Assembly (NCBI RefSeq): GCF_000938255.1
Contig: NZ_JYMR01000055.1
Location: 168,045-232,044, forward strand
Source: Bradyrhizobium sp. LTSP849
GTDB taxonomy: Bacteria; Pseudomonadota; Alphaproteobacteria; Rhizobiales; Xanthobacteraceae
Reading direction: 5' to 3'
Length of the DNA stretch: 64,000 bases
Under the pieces are notes generated by a model. The model was not told where the DNA came from. It saw only the letters and a program-made list of their open reading frames with translations, and ran no database searches. Within the stretch, counting starts at the first letter, position 1, and each line of letters opens with the position of its first letter. This document shows positions 15,854 through 24,389 of the stretch, piece after piece. The position numbers and the translations under genes were made by a program.

Positions 15854-16797
15854 GACTCGCGCGTCCCCATCAGGCCCATGGGGCGAACGATCAGAATGAG
15901 CACCAGCAGCATATAGGGAACGATCGGCGCGACCTGCGCGATCGTGACGTTCCAGATATCGGTGAGGACAGACGGTCCCGTCGATGGATCGAGCGGGCCG
16001 AAGGCGCTCGCCAGCGAGCCATCGAGTGCCACCGCAAAGGTCTGCACCAGTCCGATCACGAGCGATGCGATGAAGGCGCCCGGCAAAGAGCCGAGGCCGC
16101 CGAACACGATGACCACGAACAGGATGGGCCCGAGCGAAGCCGCCATGTCCGATTGCGTCACCAGAGCGGGGCCGGCGATGACGCCGGCAAGCCCGGCCAG
16201 CGCGCTACCGACGCCGAACACCACCATGAACACGCGCCCGACATTGTGACCGAGATGGCCCACCATATGAGGATGGGTGAGCGCAGCCTGGACGATGAGG
16301 CCGACGCGGGTGCGTTTGAGCACGAGCAGCAGCGCCACGAAGATCACGACCGAGATCGCCAGCATGAAGATCTTGTAGGCGGGATAGTTGGTCGAGAAGA
16401 TCGTGAAGGCCGGGAAGTCGAGCAGCGCCGGCACGCGATAGTCGAGCGGGCTCTTGCCCCAGATCATCGACACGATCTCTTCGATCGCAAAAGCCAAGCC
16501 GAACGTCAGCAGCAGCTCGGCGACATGGCCGTGCTTGTGGGTGTTGCGCAGGCCATAGCGCTCGACCGCCATGCCGATGGCGCCGACCAGCAGCGGCGCC
16601 AGCACCAGCGCCGGCCAGAAGCCGATCCACTTCGTGAGCTGGAAGCCGAAGAAGGCGCCGAGCATGTAGAAGCTGGCATGGGCGAAGTTGAGCACGCCCA
16701 TCATGCTGAAGATGACGGTCAGACCGCTCGACAGCAGGAAGAGCAGCATGCCGAACAACACGCCGTTCAGGGTTGAAATGACGATGAGTTCAAGCAC
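15850..16797 (-). CDS. branched-chain-type ABC transporter permease LivH
   Basis: A 315-aa inner-membrane permease. The N-terminal block L-N-G-V-L-F-G-M-L-L-F-L-L-S-S-G-L-T-V-I and G-V-L-N-F-A-H-A-S-F-Y-M-L-G-A are diagnostic of LivH. I prefer the GTG at 16797 since the family starts there; a TTG at 16848 would add 17 residues across the stem-loops. No perfect ribosome-binding site precedes GTG, so the start is less certain than for its neighbours. It follows the first binding-protein gene by about 120 bp that contain two perfect hairpins. It overlaps livM by four bases. Confidence 0.88.
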   Translation of the reverse strand: MLELIVISTLNGVLFGMLLFLLSSGLTVIFSMMGVLNFAHASFYMLGAFFGFQLTKWIGFWPALVLAPLLVGAIGMAVERYGLRNTHKHGHVAELLLTFGLAFAIEEIVSMIWGKSPLDYRVPALLDFPAFTIFSTNYPAYKIFMLAISVVIFVALLLVLKRTRVGLIVQAALTHPHMVGHLGHNVGRVFMVVFGVGSALAGLAGVIAGPALVTQSDMAASLGPILFVVIVFGGLGSLPGAFIASLVIGLVQTFAVALDGSLASAFGPLDPSTGPSVLTDIWNVTIAQVAPIVPYMLLVLILIVRPMGLMGTRES

Positions 16798-16814
16798 AGC
16801 GCACTCATGAATGT

Positions 16815-16834
16815 CCGGGGCCGAATGGCCCCGG
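16815..16834 (-). other. stem-loop just upstream of livH
   Basis: CCGGGGCC (16815-16822), loop GAAT, GGCCCCGG (16827-16834): a perfect 8-bp stem in the mRNA leader of livH. With the hairpin at 16876-16897 it separates the binding-protein cistron from the permease cistrons, where stem-loops often stabilise the upstream message and lower downstream expression. No T-run follows. Confidence 0.55.
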
Positions 16835-16875
16835 TGAACATCGCCCAATCGATCAAATGCATTCCGGCCGCCCTC

Positions 16876-16897
16876 CCGCGACCGATGACGGTCGCGG
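16876..16897 (-). other. stem-loop after the binding-protein gene
   Basis: CCGCGACCG (16876-16884), loop ATGA, CGGTCGCGG (16889-16897): a perfect 9-bp stem starting 20 bases after the stop of the first binding-protein gene. There is no T-run on the transcribed strand, so it probably protects or processes the message rather than ending it fully. Confidence 0.6.
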
Positions 16898-16917
16898 AAA
16901 GGCGACGTACCCCGTGA

Positions 16918-18150
16918 TTACGGCCGCGTCATCTTGCAGGTCGTGGAGACCATGGCCTGCGGCGTATCGATCCTGGAGACCAGATGCCAGCCCCAACCGG
17001 TGCTCTCCTCGTCGAACGGCTCGCTCTCGGTCAGCTTGCCGAAGGAGGAGATGTAGATCGGCTGCAGGAACTGGTGATCGTCCTTGCGCATGATGCCGGT
17101 GCCGCCATCCAGCACCTCGAACTTCAGGTCCTCGAGCGCCGCCGCCACCTTCACGGGGTCGATCGAGTTGGCCTTCTCGGCAGCCGCCTTGAACATGCGC
17201 ATCTCGTTGACCGCGCGCGGGTACCACAGCGACAAATTGACCTTGGCGCGGAACGCCTTCTCGTAGTCCATCGCGGCCTTGTTGCCGGAGTTGGCAAAGC
17301 CTTCGGTGATCTGGAAGACCTGCTGGTCAAGACCGGTCTGCTTGATCGCGGTCGGGCCGCCGGCGCCGCCGGCGTAATAAGTGTACCAATTGACCTTCAG
17401 GCCGGCGTCGGCCGCAGCCTTGAGCAGCAGCGCAAAATCCTGGCCCCAGTTACCGGTGACGACGCTGTCGGCGCCCGACGCCTTGATCTTCGCAATATAA
17501 GGCGAGAAATCCGTGACCTTCAGCAGCGGGTGCAGCTCATCGCCGACGATCTGGATGTCGGGCCGCTTGGCCCCAAGCATCTTGCGCGCGTCGGTTCGCA
17601 CCGACTGGCCGAACGAATAATCCTGGTTGATCAGGTACACCTTCTTAATGGAGGCGGTGTCCTTCATGTAGTTGGTGAGCGCTTCCATCTTGATGTCGGA
17701 GCTGGCATCCCAGCGGAAATGCCAGTAGCTGCACTTCTCGTTGGTCAAGCTCGGATCGACGGCGGCGTAGTTGAAGTACAGGACTTCCTTGCCGGGATTG
17801 CGCGTGTTGTTCTTGGTGACGAAGTCCGAGAGCGCCGCGCCGACGGACGAGCCATTTCCTTGCGTGATGTAGTGGACCCCGGCATCGATCGCCTTCTGGG
17901 CCTGCACCAGGCTCTCTTGCGGATTGGTCTTGTTATCGAGCGGGACGATCTCGATCTTGTGGCCGAGAATGCCGCCCTTGGCGTTGAGCTCATCGGCCAG
18001 ATATTGGAATGTCTTTAAACCACCCTCGCCGACGCTGGCGCCGCCGCCGGAAAGCGGATCGATGTAGCCGATCTTGATGGTGTCCTCGGCCGACGCTGCA
18101 TGACCGAGCATCGGAGCGATCACGGCAATGGCCAAAGTGAGCTTGCGCAT
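16918..18150 (-). CDS. branched-chain-type ABC transporter substrate-binding protein
   Basis: A 410-aa periplasmic binding protein at the head of the liv operon. It has a signal peptide (M-R-K-L-T-L-A-I-A-V-I-A-P-M-L-G ending A-S-A-E) and the LivK-family start T-I-K-I-G-Y-I-D-P-L-S-G-G-G-A-S-V. Other blocks are D-E-L-N-A-K-G-G-I-L-G-H-K and I-N-Q-D-Y-S-F-G-Q-S. The ATG at 18150 is preceded by GAGGAAAC, a good ribosome-binding site. It differs from the binding protein at 11677-12888, so the operon carries two paralogues. The ligand cannot be read from the sequence. Two palindromes upstream suggest regulation. Confidence 0.9.
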   Translation of the reverse strand: MRKLTLAIAVIAPMLGHAASAEDTIKIGYIDPLSGGGASVGEGGLKTFQYLADELNAKGGILGHKIEIVPLDNKTNPQESLVQAQKAIDAGVHYITQGNGSSVGAALSDFVTKNNTRNPGKEVLYFNYAAVDPSLTNEKCSYWHFRWDASSDIKMEALTNYMKDTASIKKVYLINQDYSFGQSVRTDARKMLGAKRPDIQIVGDELHPLLKVTDFSPYIAKIKASGADSVVTGNWGQDFALLLKAAADAGLKVNWYTYYAGGAGGPTAIKQTGLDQQVFQITEGFANSGNKAAMDYEKAFRAKVNLSLWYPRAVNEMRMFKAAAEKANSIDPVKVAAALEDLKFEVLDGGTGIMRKDDHQFLQPIYISSFGKLTESEPFDEESTGWGWHLVSRIDTPQAMVSTTCKMTRP

Positions 18151-18172
18151 TATTTTGTTTCCTCGCTGAATT

Positions 18173-18212
18173 TCGACTTTAGTCGATAGATGCATGCGCA
18201 TATTGCTGCGCA
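18173..18212. promoter_or_regulatory. palindromes in the leader of the liv operon
   Basis: TCGACT-TT-AGTCGA (18173-18186) and TGCGCA-TATTGC-TGCGCA (18195-18212) lie 23-62 bases upstream of the first binding-protein start. Position and symmetry suit an operator for an unlinked regulator. The surrounding 250 bp between the desaturase stop and this gene hold no other feature. Confidence 0.35.
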
Positions 18213-18402
18213 ATTTCAAACCCATACTGAGCAGAACGAGCTTTGATTGACAAGCTCGGCAAGGCATGGCTTCGGCCGCCGCTACGGCAAAATGTAAGGC
18301 CGACTGTCCATCCCGTTCGCAGAAATTTCCGTGATGAGAAATAGAACACCAGCCGGAACGCAGAGGCCTCGCGCGACCATCCGGGCTGGCGCCGGCTGGA
18401 GG

Positions 18403-19443
18403 CTACGACAGCCCGCGACCGCCGGCAGATCGGGCTTGGACCCGAGCCCGCGCCTCTCCAAAGGAGACGAGCTGCAGCCGCTCTTCATCCCACAAAACCA
18501 GTCGCACAGACCGCAGACTCTGGAGCAGGGTCATTCGTCCGACGCCAGCGAGTTGCGGATAGTCCCGCAACACGTCCGGCAATCGATAGCAGGGAATCCG
18601 ACTGCACAAATGATGGATGTGGTGGATACCGATATTTGCCGTGAACCATCGCAAGACGACCGGCAAGTGGTAATGGGAACTGCCATGCAGTGCAGCTTCG
18701 TGAAAACTCCAGTCTTTGCCATGGGACCAGTACGTGTCCTCGAACTGGTGCTGGACGTAGAACAGCCAGACACCGATCGACGCCGCCAGAACCATGATCG
18801 GCAAATGCACAAGCAGGAATGGCCCATAGCCGACCAGCCGGATCATCGCCACGACGAGAACCGCAATGGCGGTATTCGTGCCCATGGTACTCAGCCAGGG
18901 CTTCCAGCCGCCACGCATCAACCCCACCGGCAATCGATGCTTCAAGACGAACAGGTACGTGGGACCTACGCCAAACATCACCATGGGATGCCGATAGAGG
19001 CGATATCGCATCCGACGCCAGCGCGACTGCGCAAGAAACTCCCGCACGGTCAATGTATCGATGTCGCCCAGGCCCCTATGATCGAGGTTGCCGGAGCTCG
19101 CATGATGGCGCGCATGGTTATGTCGCCAATAATCGTATGGCGTCAGGGTCATGACACCGATGGCTCGGCCGACCCAATCATTCGCAACGCGGCTGCGAAA
19201 GAACGAGCCGTGTCCGCAATCGTGCTGGATCATGAAGAGGCGCACCAGCAAGCCAGCCGCGGGCACCTCAAGCAGCAGGCCAGCCCAATAGCCATGGTCA
19301 AGAGCATTTTGGATCAGCGCCCAGATGATCAGGAACGGCACTGCCGTGATCACCAGCTCAAAAACCCCGCGCGCGCTGTCGGGTTCGCGATAACGGGCGA
19401 GCAATCGCGGCAATGCGCGGATTTCCGGCAGCCTTTGGCTCAT
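18403..19443 (-). CDS. membrane fatty acid desaturase
   Basis: A 346-aa integral-membrane desaturase with the three histidine boxes: H-D-C-G-H near residue 72, H-N-H-A-R-H-H near 108 and H-H-I-H-H near 273, which bind a di-iron centre. Hydrophobic segments flank the boxes. The order and spacing fit acyl-lipid (omega-6/delta-12-like) desaturases that insert cis double bonds into membrane fatty acids and so adjust fluidity. The ATG at 19443 is preceded by GGAAG at about ten bases; an ATG at 19482 would add 13 residues. It is monocistronic. The upstream region has a strong 18-base palindrome and a second partial copy. Confidence 0.86.
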   Translation of the reverse strand: MSQRLPEIRALPRLLARYREPDSARGVFELVITAVPFLIIWALIQNALDHGYWAGLLLEVPAAGLLVRLFMIQHDCGHGSFFRSRVANDWVGRAIGVMTLTPYDYWRHNHARHHASSGNLDHRGLGDIDTLTVREFLAQSRWRRMRYRLYRHPMVMFGVGPTYLFVLKHRLPVGLMRGGWKPWLSTMGTNTAIAVLVVAMIRLVGYGPFLLVHLPIMVLAASIGVWLFYVQHQFEDTYWSHGKDWSFHEAALHGSSHYHLPVVLRWFTANIGIHHIHHLCSRIPCYRLPDVLRDYPQLAGVGRMTLLQSLRSVRLVLWDEERLQLVSFGEARARVQARSAGGRGLS

Positions 19444-19568
19444 ATCTGGTTTGCTTCCGAGCAGGCCCGCCCAAGACGGCATGGTTCTCGCGCACGGACG
19501 CCTTCGGCAGCGGCTCTGAGGTCGCGCGCCCCACGCACCGCCATATTGATCCGTGCGAGGATGTCTTG

Positions 19569-19660
19569 CTGAGCAATATTGCTCAGTCCAAGATCCAACA
19601 TTCACTCGCGAATTTGCCAGACCGCAGGCAATTTTCCGGAATATGAGCAATATTGACCAG
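19569..19660. promoter_or_regulatory. repeated palindromic operator upstream of the desaturase
   Basis: CTGAGCAATATTGCTCAG (19569-19586) is a perfect 18-base palindrome. Its core TGAGCAATATTG recurs exactly at 19644-19655, 74 bases away, where the second half degenerates to ACCAG. They lie between the desaturase (minus) and the zinc-ribbon gene (plus). A TetR-type repressor of lipid genes is a natural candidate but none is encoded nearby. The rest of 19444-19769 holds nothing I recognise. Confidence 0.6.
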
Positions 19661-19769
19661 TGGATGACACGGGACCACGGCATGCTCACGCCGTCGCAGC
19701 CAGCGGATCGGCCGCCAGCGGCAGCAGCTTCGCGTACGGCATACCCCGCCATATGGGCAGGAGCATCAC

Positions 19770-19967
19770 ATGTCCGAGGTCTACGCTCGTCCGGAACCGT
19801 CGCTGATTCCGATACCGCGGCCACTCTGCCCGATGTGCCAACGTCGCATGACGCTGATCCGCATCGGATTGGGTTGCAGCGATCCAGATATGCGAGTCTT
19901 CGAATGCTCCAACTGCGGTCAGGTCTATGGACGACCAGCTGACGATCCGATCAAATCGGCCAGGTGA
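19770..19967 (+). CDS. small zinc-ribbon-like protein (65 aa)
   Basis: A 65-aa protein with two C-x-x-C pairs: C-P-M-C near residue 20 and C-S-N-C-G near 46, which together form a plausible zinc ribbon. The ATG at 19770 is preceded by GGCAGGAG seven to eight bases upstream. The rest is short and basic-neutral with no other motif. Proteins of this kind are common in rhizobia and are usually annotated as hypothetical; nucleic-acid or protein binding would fit a zinc ribbon but is not shown. It is divergent from the desaturase. Confidence 0.65.
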   Translation: MSEVYARPEPSLIPIPRPLCPMCQRRMTLIRIGLGCSDPDMRVFECSNCGQVYGRPADDPIKSAR

Positions 19968-20411
19968 ATCGGAACGCTCGACGAAGTGGCCCCAGCACGG
20001 GGGTGCGAACAGGGCCGCCATTCATCGGATATAGTAAGTGGGCATTACATCCGGTCGCCATCATCAAGCGACCGCGGCAATGTTGGTTCCAGCGGGTCAC
20101 ACAGCGAAAACTGCTCAGATACCGGTCGTTTGAACAGCGCACGGCTTGCTGCCAAGTGTGGACCATTGCTTCGCCGAACCTGAGCACTTCTGCTCTGTGA
20201 CAACGCGCAACCGATAGGTTCATTGGGACCGGCATCGGACGATCGCACGGCACTGCGCGGACGTGCGCCGCATTGCGAGCCTGTCGAAACAGCCACTCCA
20301 ATTCGCCGGTTCGGATGCCAGACGGGTCGGAGGTCAGAAGCAAGATTTGGCTAACGGACCCAGCACCGGGCCTGCTAAACTGAGTATTCCCCATCAGGCT
20401 TTCACGACTTC
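19968..20411. other. 444-bp stretch without a recognised gene
   Basis: Between the zinc-ribbon gene and the Crp/Fnr gene I find no frame with a convincing ribosome-binding site or family similarity. A 147-codon minus-strand frame covers it but has no recognisable motif and low-complexity usage. It presumably contains the promoter of the Crp/Fnr gene; I see no clear operator or RNA structure. Confidence 0.5.
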
Positions 20412-21092
20412 ATGGCAAAAGCGCCGAAAAGCTCATTTGATCCAAAAATCTTTCTCGCCATGGTCGGCGAGGGCAAAGCCATATTGAAATTTGACAAGAG
20501 CCAGGTGGTGTTTTCGCAAGGCGACGCCGCAGATACCGTTTTCTATATCCAGCAGGGGAAGATCAAGGTTCTCGTCGTCTCCGAGCAGGGCAAGGAAGCG
20601 GTGGTCGGAATCATGGAGCCCGGACAATTCTTCGGCGAAGGTTGCCTGAACGGACATCCCTTGCGAATTTCGACAACGGTGGCGATGGAGCAATGTGTGA
20701 TCACTTCCATCGCAAAATCCGCGATGCTTGCGGCACTCAAAAGCGAACCGAAGTTTTCCGAGTTGTTTATGGGCTACCTTCTCAGTCGAAACAGCCGCAT
20801 CGAGGAAGACCTGATCGACCAATTGTTCAATTCCAGCGAGAAGCGGCTTGCGCGTCTCCTGCTGCTGTTGGCAAATTTTGGAAAGGAAGGTGTCCCTCAG
20901 CCCATCGCAGTGCAGATCAGCCAGGAGACGCTCGCTGAGATGATCGGGACAACCCGCTCGCGTGTCAGCTTTTTCATGAACAAGTTTCGCAAACTCGGCT
21001 TCATCAGCTACAACGGCAAGATCGAGGTTCACAATTCGCTCCTGAACGCGGTCTTGTATGACAAGCCTGAGATCGTGAGAAACGACGACTGA
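20412..21092 (+). CDS. Crp/Fnr family transcriptional regulator
   Basis: A 226-aa regulator with an N-terminal cyclic-nucleotide-binding-type beta barrel (residues 25-130, including F-S-Q-G-D-A-A-D-T-V-F-Y-I-Q-Q-G and G-Q-F-F-G-E-G-C-L) and a C-terminal helix-turn-helix (I-S-Q-E-T-L-A-E-M-I-G-T-T-R-S-R-V-S-F-F near 168-188). No N-terminal cysteine cluster is present, so it is not an oxygen-sensing iron-sulfur Fnr. The R-S-R-V-S recognition helix suggests a Crp-like DNA site. It is monocistronic. Its target genes cannot be inferred; the adjacent desaturase operator does not look like a Crp or FixK box. Confidence 0.87.
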   Translation: MAKAPKSSFDPKIFLAMVGEGKAILKFDKSQVVFSQGDAADTVFYIQQGKIKVLVVSEQGKEAVVGIMEPGQFFGEGCLNGHPLRISTTVAMEQCVITSIAKSAMLAALKSEPKFSELFMGYLLSRNSRIEEDLIDQLFNSSEKRLARLLLLLANFGKEGVPQPIAVQISQETLAEMIGTTRSRVSFFMNKFRKLGFISYNGKIEVHNSLLNAVLYDKPEIVRNDD

Positions 21093-21257
21093 GGCATTAG
21101 GACGCAAGGGTCGAATCGGCTCGAGCGGTCTCCCGCGCATTGCGGAACATCAAGCGCGCCGTCGGGTTGCCAACAAGGGCCGTCGGCCCCGACGCGATGC
21201 GGGGATAGCGGCCTCGGAACCAGCGACCTCTATTCTATAACGATACAAAGGCACCCA

Positions 21258-21485
21258 ATGAAAAAGACCATCACGCCAGCAGACGAGAATGAGCCGAGAA
21301 TCGTTCAAAGGGCTGATGTGGCGCCAACAGATGGATTCTCGCTGGTGGTCGACGGTCAGTTCAAGGCGCATTACGACGACGGAAATGCCGCGCAAGAAGC
21401 TGGCGCCGAGCTGTTGGGCAGGTTTCCAATGTTGCAGGTCCTGATCTACGATGCTGCCACCAGGACGAGATCCCCGCTGCAATAG
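21258..21485 (+). CDS. hypothetical protein (75 aa)
   Basis: A 75-aa soluble protein starting M-K-K-T-I-T-P-A-D-E-N-E-P with AAAGG seven bases upstream. The middle (G-F-S-L-V-V-D-G-Q-F-K-A-H-Y) and the helical E-A-G-A-E-L-L-G-R-F-P stretch look like a compact alpha/beta fold. I do not recognise the family. Codon use is like that of neighbouring genes. A GC hairpin follows the stop and separates it from the convergent flippase gene. Confidence 0.55.
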   Translation: MKKTITPADENEPRIVQRADVAPTDGFSLVVDGQFKAHYDDGNAAQEAGAELLGRFPMLQVLIYDAATRTRSPLQ

Positions 21486-21519
21486 TTCTCGGCAAATGTT
21501 CAGCGTGGGGCATTCGGTA

Positions 21520-21534
21520 GGGCGGAAACCGCCC
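21520..21534. terminator. short GC hairpin between convergent genes
   Basis: GGGCGG-AAA-CCGCCC, extendable by TA/TA with a bulge, lies between the stop of the 75-aa gene and the stop of the flippase gene. Its position suggests a bidirectional terminator, though no T-run is present. Confidence 0.4.
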
Positions 21535-22971
21535 CTAAACGCCCAGCGCCTTGCGGTTGAACGTCCGTAGGAAGCGCAGCGACAGCGTCCGCACGTTCGC
21601 AACATTCAGCAGCCACGCTGCGGCGGCGTAAGCAAGGCCGCCCGCAACACTCACGACGATCAACGACACGAGGGCGGTGCCGCCGACCGCCGAGCGTGCA
21701 ATGAGGATCGCGGCCGCCATCGCTGCGGCCGACACGCCGACGCCGGCAAGCCGGTTGAAATCGAACGGCACCGGATGGGCGCGATGCATCAGAACGACGG
21801 CGACGACGAAGCCAATCGCCTCGGTCGCAAGCGTCGCGAGCGCCGCACCGTAGAGGCCGTAGCCTGCCACCAGCGCGAACATCAATGCCACGCTCACGAC
21901 CAGGATGAGGAACGATTGCGCCGCCAGCATGAAGGGGCGCTCGGCGAGCTGAAAACTGATCTGCACATAGAACTGGTTGGCGATCCCGAAGAAGCGGGCG
22001 AGCACCAAAATCGGCAGCAGCGCCGACACGCCGGCGCGGAAATCGATGCCGACGAGCGTGCCGGCGACCTGGTCCGCCGCGAGCGCAAGCCAAACGGCAA
22101 CTGGCGCCACGACGACGAGCAACAGTTCGAAGCTCTCGGATAGACGCTCGCGGGTCGCATCCGCGCTCTTCTCCGACAGCGATCGGAACACGAGCGGCAC
22201 GGTCGCCGCGGCGACGCTCGAGGCGATCATCACCATGAACTGGCGCGGCAGATCCGCGGCGACGCCAAAGATGCCGGCGGCGTCCTTGCCGAGCAGCCAG
22301 GCGACGATGAGACGATCGCAGGTAGAGTACAGCGCGACCGAAAGACCGGCCAGCGTCAGCGGCAGGCCATAGCGCGCCAGTTGCATGAACTGGCTGCGCT
22401 GGAAGCGCGCGATCTTCGTGCGATCGCCGACGAGATTCAGGATGATACCGCTCAGCGAGCCCAGGCCGAACGCCGCGAGCAAGCCCATTCCGCCCCAGCC
22501 GAGCCAGATCCCGAGCAGGCCAAAGCCGACGCTCGCCAGGCTCCGCACGATCGAGATTGTGGCGAACCGGTAGGGGCGTAGCTTGGCGCGTTCGAACTCC
22601 TGTCCGACATCGACCGCATTCGACATGATCGCGACGAACATGCTGGCGAGCAGCAATTCAATGCTGACGTCGCTGCGAAACAGGAAGACCAGTGGCGTTG
22701 CAGCGCACATGGCGGCGACCGTCAGCGCGAAGGCGGCCATCGCCGTGCCGCGAAAATCCACCTCCGCCGACATCGCCTGATAGCGCGACACCGACAGCTT
22801 GATCCAGGCAAAGAAGATCGCGCCCAAAATGCCGGCAATGCTGATGCCGACGACATAGACGCCATACTCAGCCGGGGTCAGCAGCCGCGTGTAGGCGGTG
22901 ACCGCGAAGAAGCCCACCGCCGCAGGCAGGATGTAGGCGACCAGGTAGATCGAGAAATGGCGATTCAGCAT
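21535..22971 (-). CDS. Wzx-type polysaccharide flippase / MATE-like exporter
   Basis: A 478-aa membrane protein with about 12-14 predicted hydrophobic helices. The start M-L-N-R-H-F-S-I-Y-L-V-A-Y-I-L-P-A-A-V-G-F-F-A, followed by Y-T-R-L-L-T-P-A-E-Y-G, matches polysaccharide biosynthesis proteins of the oligosaccharide flippase family. It should move a lipid-linked oligosaccharide across the inner membrane. It is divergent from a glycosyltransferase and a GH10 glycosidase, so it belongs to a surface glycan locus. The glycan and its polymerase are not visible in this window. The start ATG at 22971 agrees with family alignment. Confidence 0.85.
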   Translation of the reverse strand: MLNRHFSIYLVAYILPAAVGFFAVTAYTRLLTPAEYGVYVVGISIAGILGAIFFAWIKLSVSRYQAMSAEVDFRGTAMAAFALTVAAMCAATPLVFLFRSDVSIELLLASMFVAIMSNAVDVGQEFERAKLRPYRFATISIVRSLASVGFGLLGIWLGWGGMGLLAAFGLGSLSGIILNLVGDRTKIARFQRSQFMQLARYGLPLTLAGLSVALYSTCDRLIVAWLLGKDAAGIFGVAADLPRQFMVMIASSVAAATVPLVFRSLSEKSADATRERLSESFELLLVVVAPVAVWLALAADQVAGTLVGIDFRAGVSALLPILVLARFFGIANQFYVQISFQLAERPFMLAAQSFLILVVSVALMFALVAGYGLYGAALATLATEAIGFVVAVVLMHRAHPVPFDFNRLAGVGVSAAAMAAAILIARSAVGGTALVSLIVVSVAGGLAYAAAAWLLNVANVRTLSLRFLRTFNRKALGV

Positions 22972-23246
22972 GCGTGCACGGGACCGGCGGCCTTGCGATC
23001 GAGTGGCCGTTAATCAGTTGGACCTTGGCGTGACTATCGGAGGCTTGGCGATCGGACTGCGCCGCAGCATCCCCCAAGATAGTCACATAAGTCTGCAAAT
23101 CGGCCCCCGAATGGGGCAGGCCCACCGGTTTCGCGCGTTAGCGTTAAATTTGCCCTTTCCTTGAACCTGAAGGCGCGATCACCGAAAAGAAACCATGATT
23201 TCAAGACTGGCGCCGGCCGTCTGTTTAATGCCTGGACGTAACTGAC

Positions 23247-24344
23247 ATGGACGTTGCCGAACGTATACGGACGACGTCGCCTGCGAGCGACCTTTCGGGC
23301 GACGCCGGCCGGCTCGCCACGCTGTCGCCTGCCGGTTCCAGGCACGGACGCGAGCGCATGGTCCTCAATCTCTTCTTCGAGGAGAGAGACGACCGCTGGT
23401 TTCCCGGCGACCGGCATGTGAGGCCGTGGCTCAGGCGTCTGCTCTACGGCAAGGCCCGGATGAGCGGCCAGCATCGCGTCTTTCTCAATCTGTGCGCCGG
23501 CCTCGACCGGCTTGGGATCCGCTACCGGGTCAACGACTACGGCCACATCCAAAAGCATCCGGAAGAGCTCGCCTGCATTATCGGCCGCCCTTTCGTGCTC
23601 GATTGGATTACGTGGAAGAATCCGATCCTGCTCGGTGTCGCAGCGTTCAATCACCCGATCGACGCCCCGGATCTGTTCCAGCGCCTTCCGGTCAAGACCG
23701 TTCTGGTTCCGAGCACCTGGTATGCGGACATGTGCAGGCCGGGATGGCCCAAAATCGAGGTCTGGCCGATCGGCATCGACACGGATGCGTGGAGGCCGTC
23801 ATCGCCCGAGCAGAAAACCACCGACGTGCTGCTGTACGACAAGGTGCAATGGCAGCGCGAGCGCCATTCGGTCGAACTGGTCGCGCAAATCCGCTCACAT
23901 CTTGCGGTGAACGGGCATTCGGTCGAGGAACTCCGCTATGGCAGCTACGAGGAAAGCGATTACCGGCGCGCGCTTTCGCGCTGCCGCGCCATGATCTTTC
24001 TTTGCCAGCATGAAAGCCAGGGCATCGCCTATCAGGAGGCGCTCGCCAGCGGCGTTCCTGTCTTCGCCTGGGACGGCGGCGGCGCCTGGCAGGATCCGGA
24101 TTATTTCCCCCACAGAGTGACGTTCGAGGGCGTGTCCTCGGTGCCCTATTTCGACGCGCGCTGCGGCATGAAGTTCATCGACGCCGACAGCTTCAAGTCC
24201 AGCTGGAGCGCATTCTGGGAGCGCGCCGCAGCAGACGGCTTCTCGCCTCGCGATTACGTGATGGACAATCTCGCACTCGAGCAGCAGGCGCTGCGATATT
24301 ACGAGATCGCCGAAAGCCTCGTGCAGCAGCGGCCGAACAGTTAA
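23247..24344 (+). CDS. glycosyltransferase family protein
   Basis: A 365-aa cytosolic protein. The C-terminal half has the GT-B nucleotide-sugar region: M-I-F-L-C-Q-H-E-S-Q-G-I-A-Y-Q-E-A-L-A-S-G-V-P-V near residue 253, which contains the E-x7-E-like motif of GT4-type enzymes. The N-terminal half, with W-P-I-G-I-D-T-D-A-W near 172, also fits. It presumably adds a sugar to a polysaccharide repeat unit. It is divergent from the flippase and only 46 bp upstream of the GH10 gene, so the two are probably one operon. Donor and acceptor cannot be deduced. Confidence 0.78.
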   Translation: MDVAERIRTTSPASDLSGDAGRLATLSPAGSRHGRERMVLNLFFEERDDRWFPGDRHVRPWLRRLLYGKARMSGQHRVFLNLCAGLDRLGIRYRVNDYGHIQKHPEELACIIGRPFVLDWITWKNPILLGVAAFNHPIDAPDLFQRLPVKTVLVPSTWYADMCRPGWPKIEVWPIGIDTDAWRPSSPEQKTTDVLLYDKVQWQRERHSVELVAQIRSHLAVNGHSVEELRYGSYEESDYRRALSRCRAMIFLCQHESQGIAYQEALASGVPVFAWDGGGAWQDPDYFPHRVTFEGVSSVPYFDARCGMKFIDADSFKSSWSAFWERAAADGFSPRDYVMDNLALEQQALRYYEIAESLVQQRPNS

Positions 24345-24389
24345 CCCAATCGCTGGAAACCCCGGCGTCGCAAGGCACCGCTTGGTACG

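Noticed and set aside
18331..19572. 413-codon plus-strand frame opposite the desaturase
   Set aside because: The minus strand carries all three histidine boxes; the plus frame has no motif.
19951..20394. 147-codon minus-strand frame upstream of the Crp/Fnr gene
   Set aside because: No ribosome-binding site, no recognised motif and odd composition; treated as an intergenic open frame.
21200..21250. EcfG (general stress) promoter before the 75-aa gene
   Set aside because: GGAAC is present but the distance to a CGTT-like element is about 20 bases and the second element is wrong.
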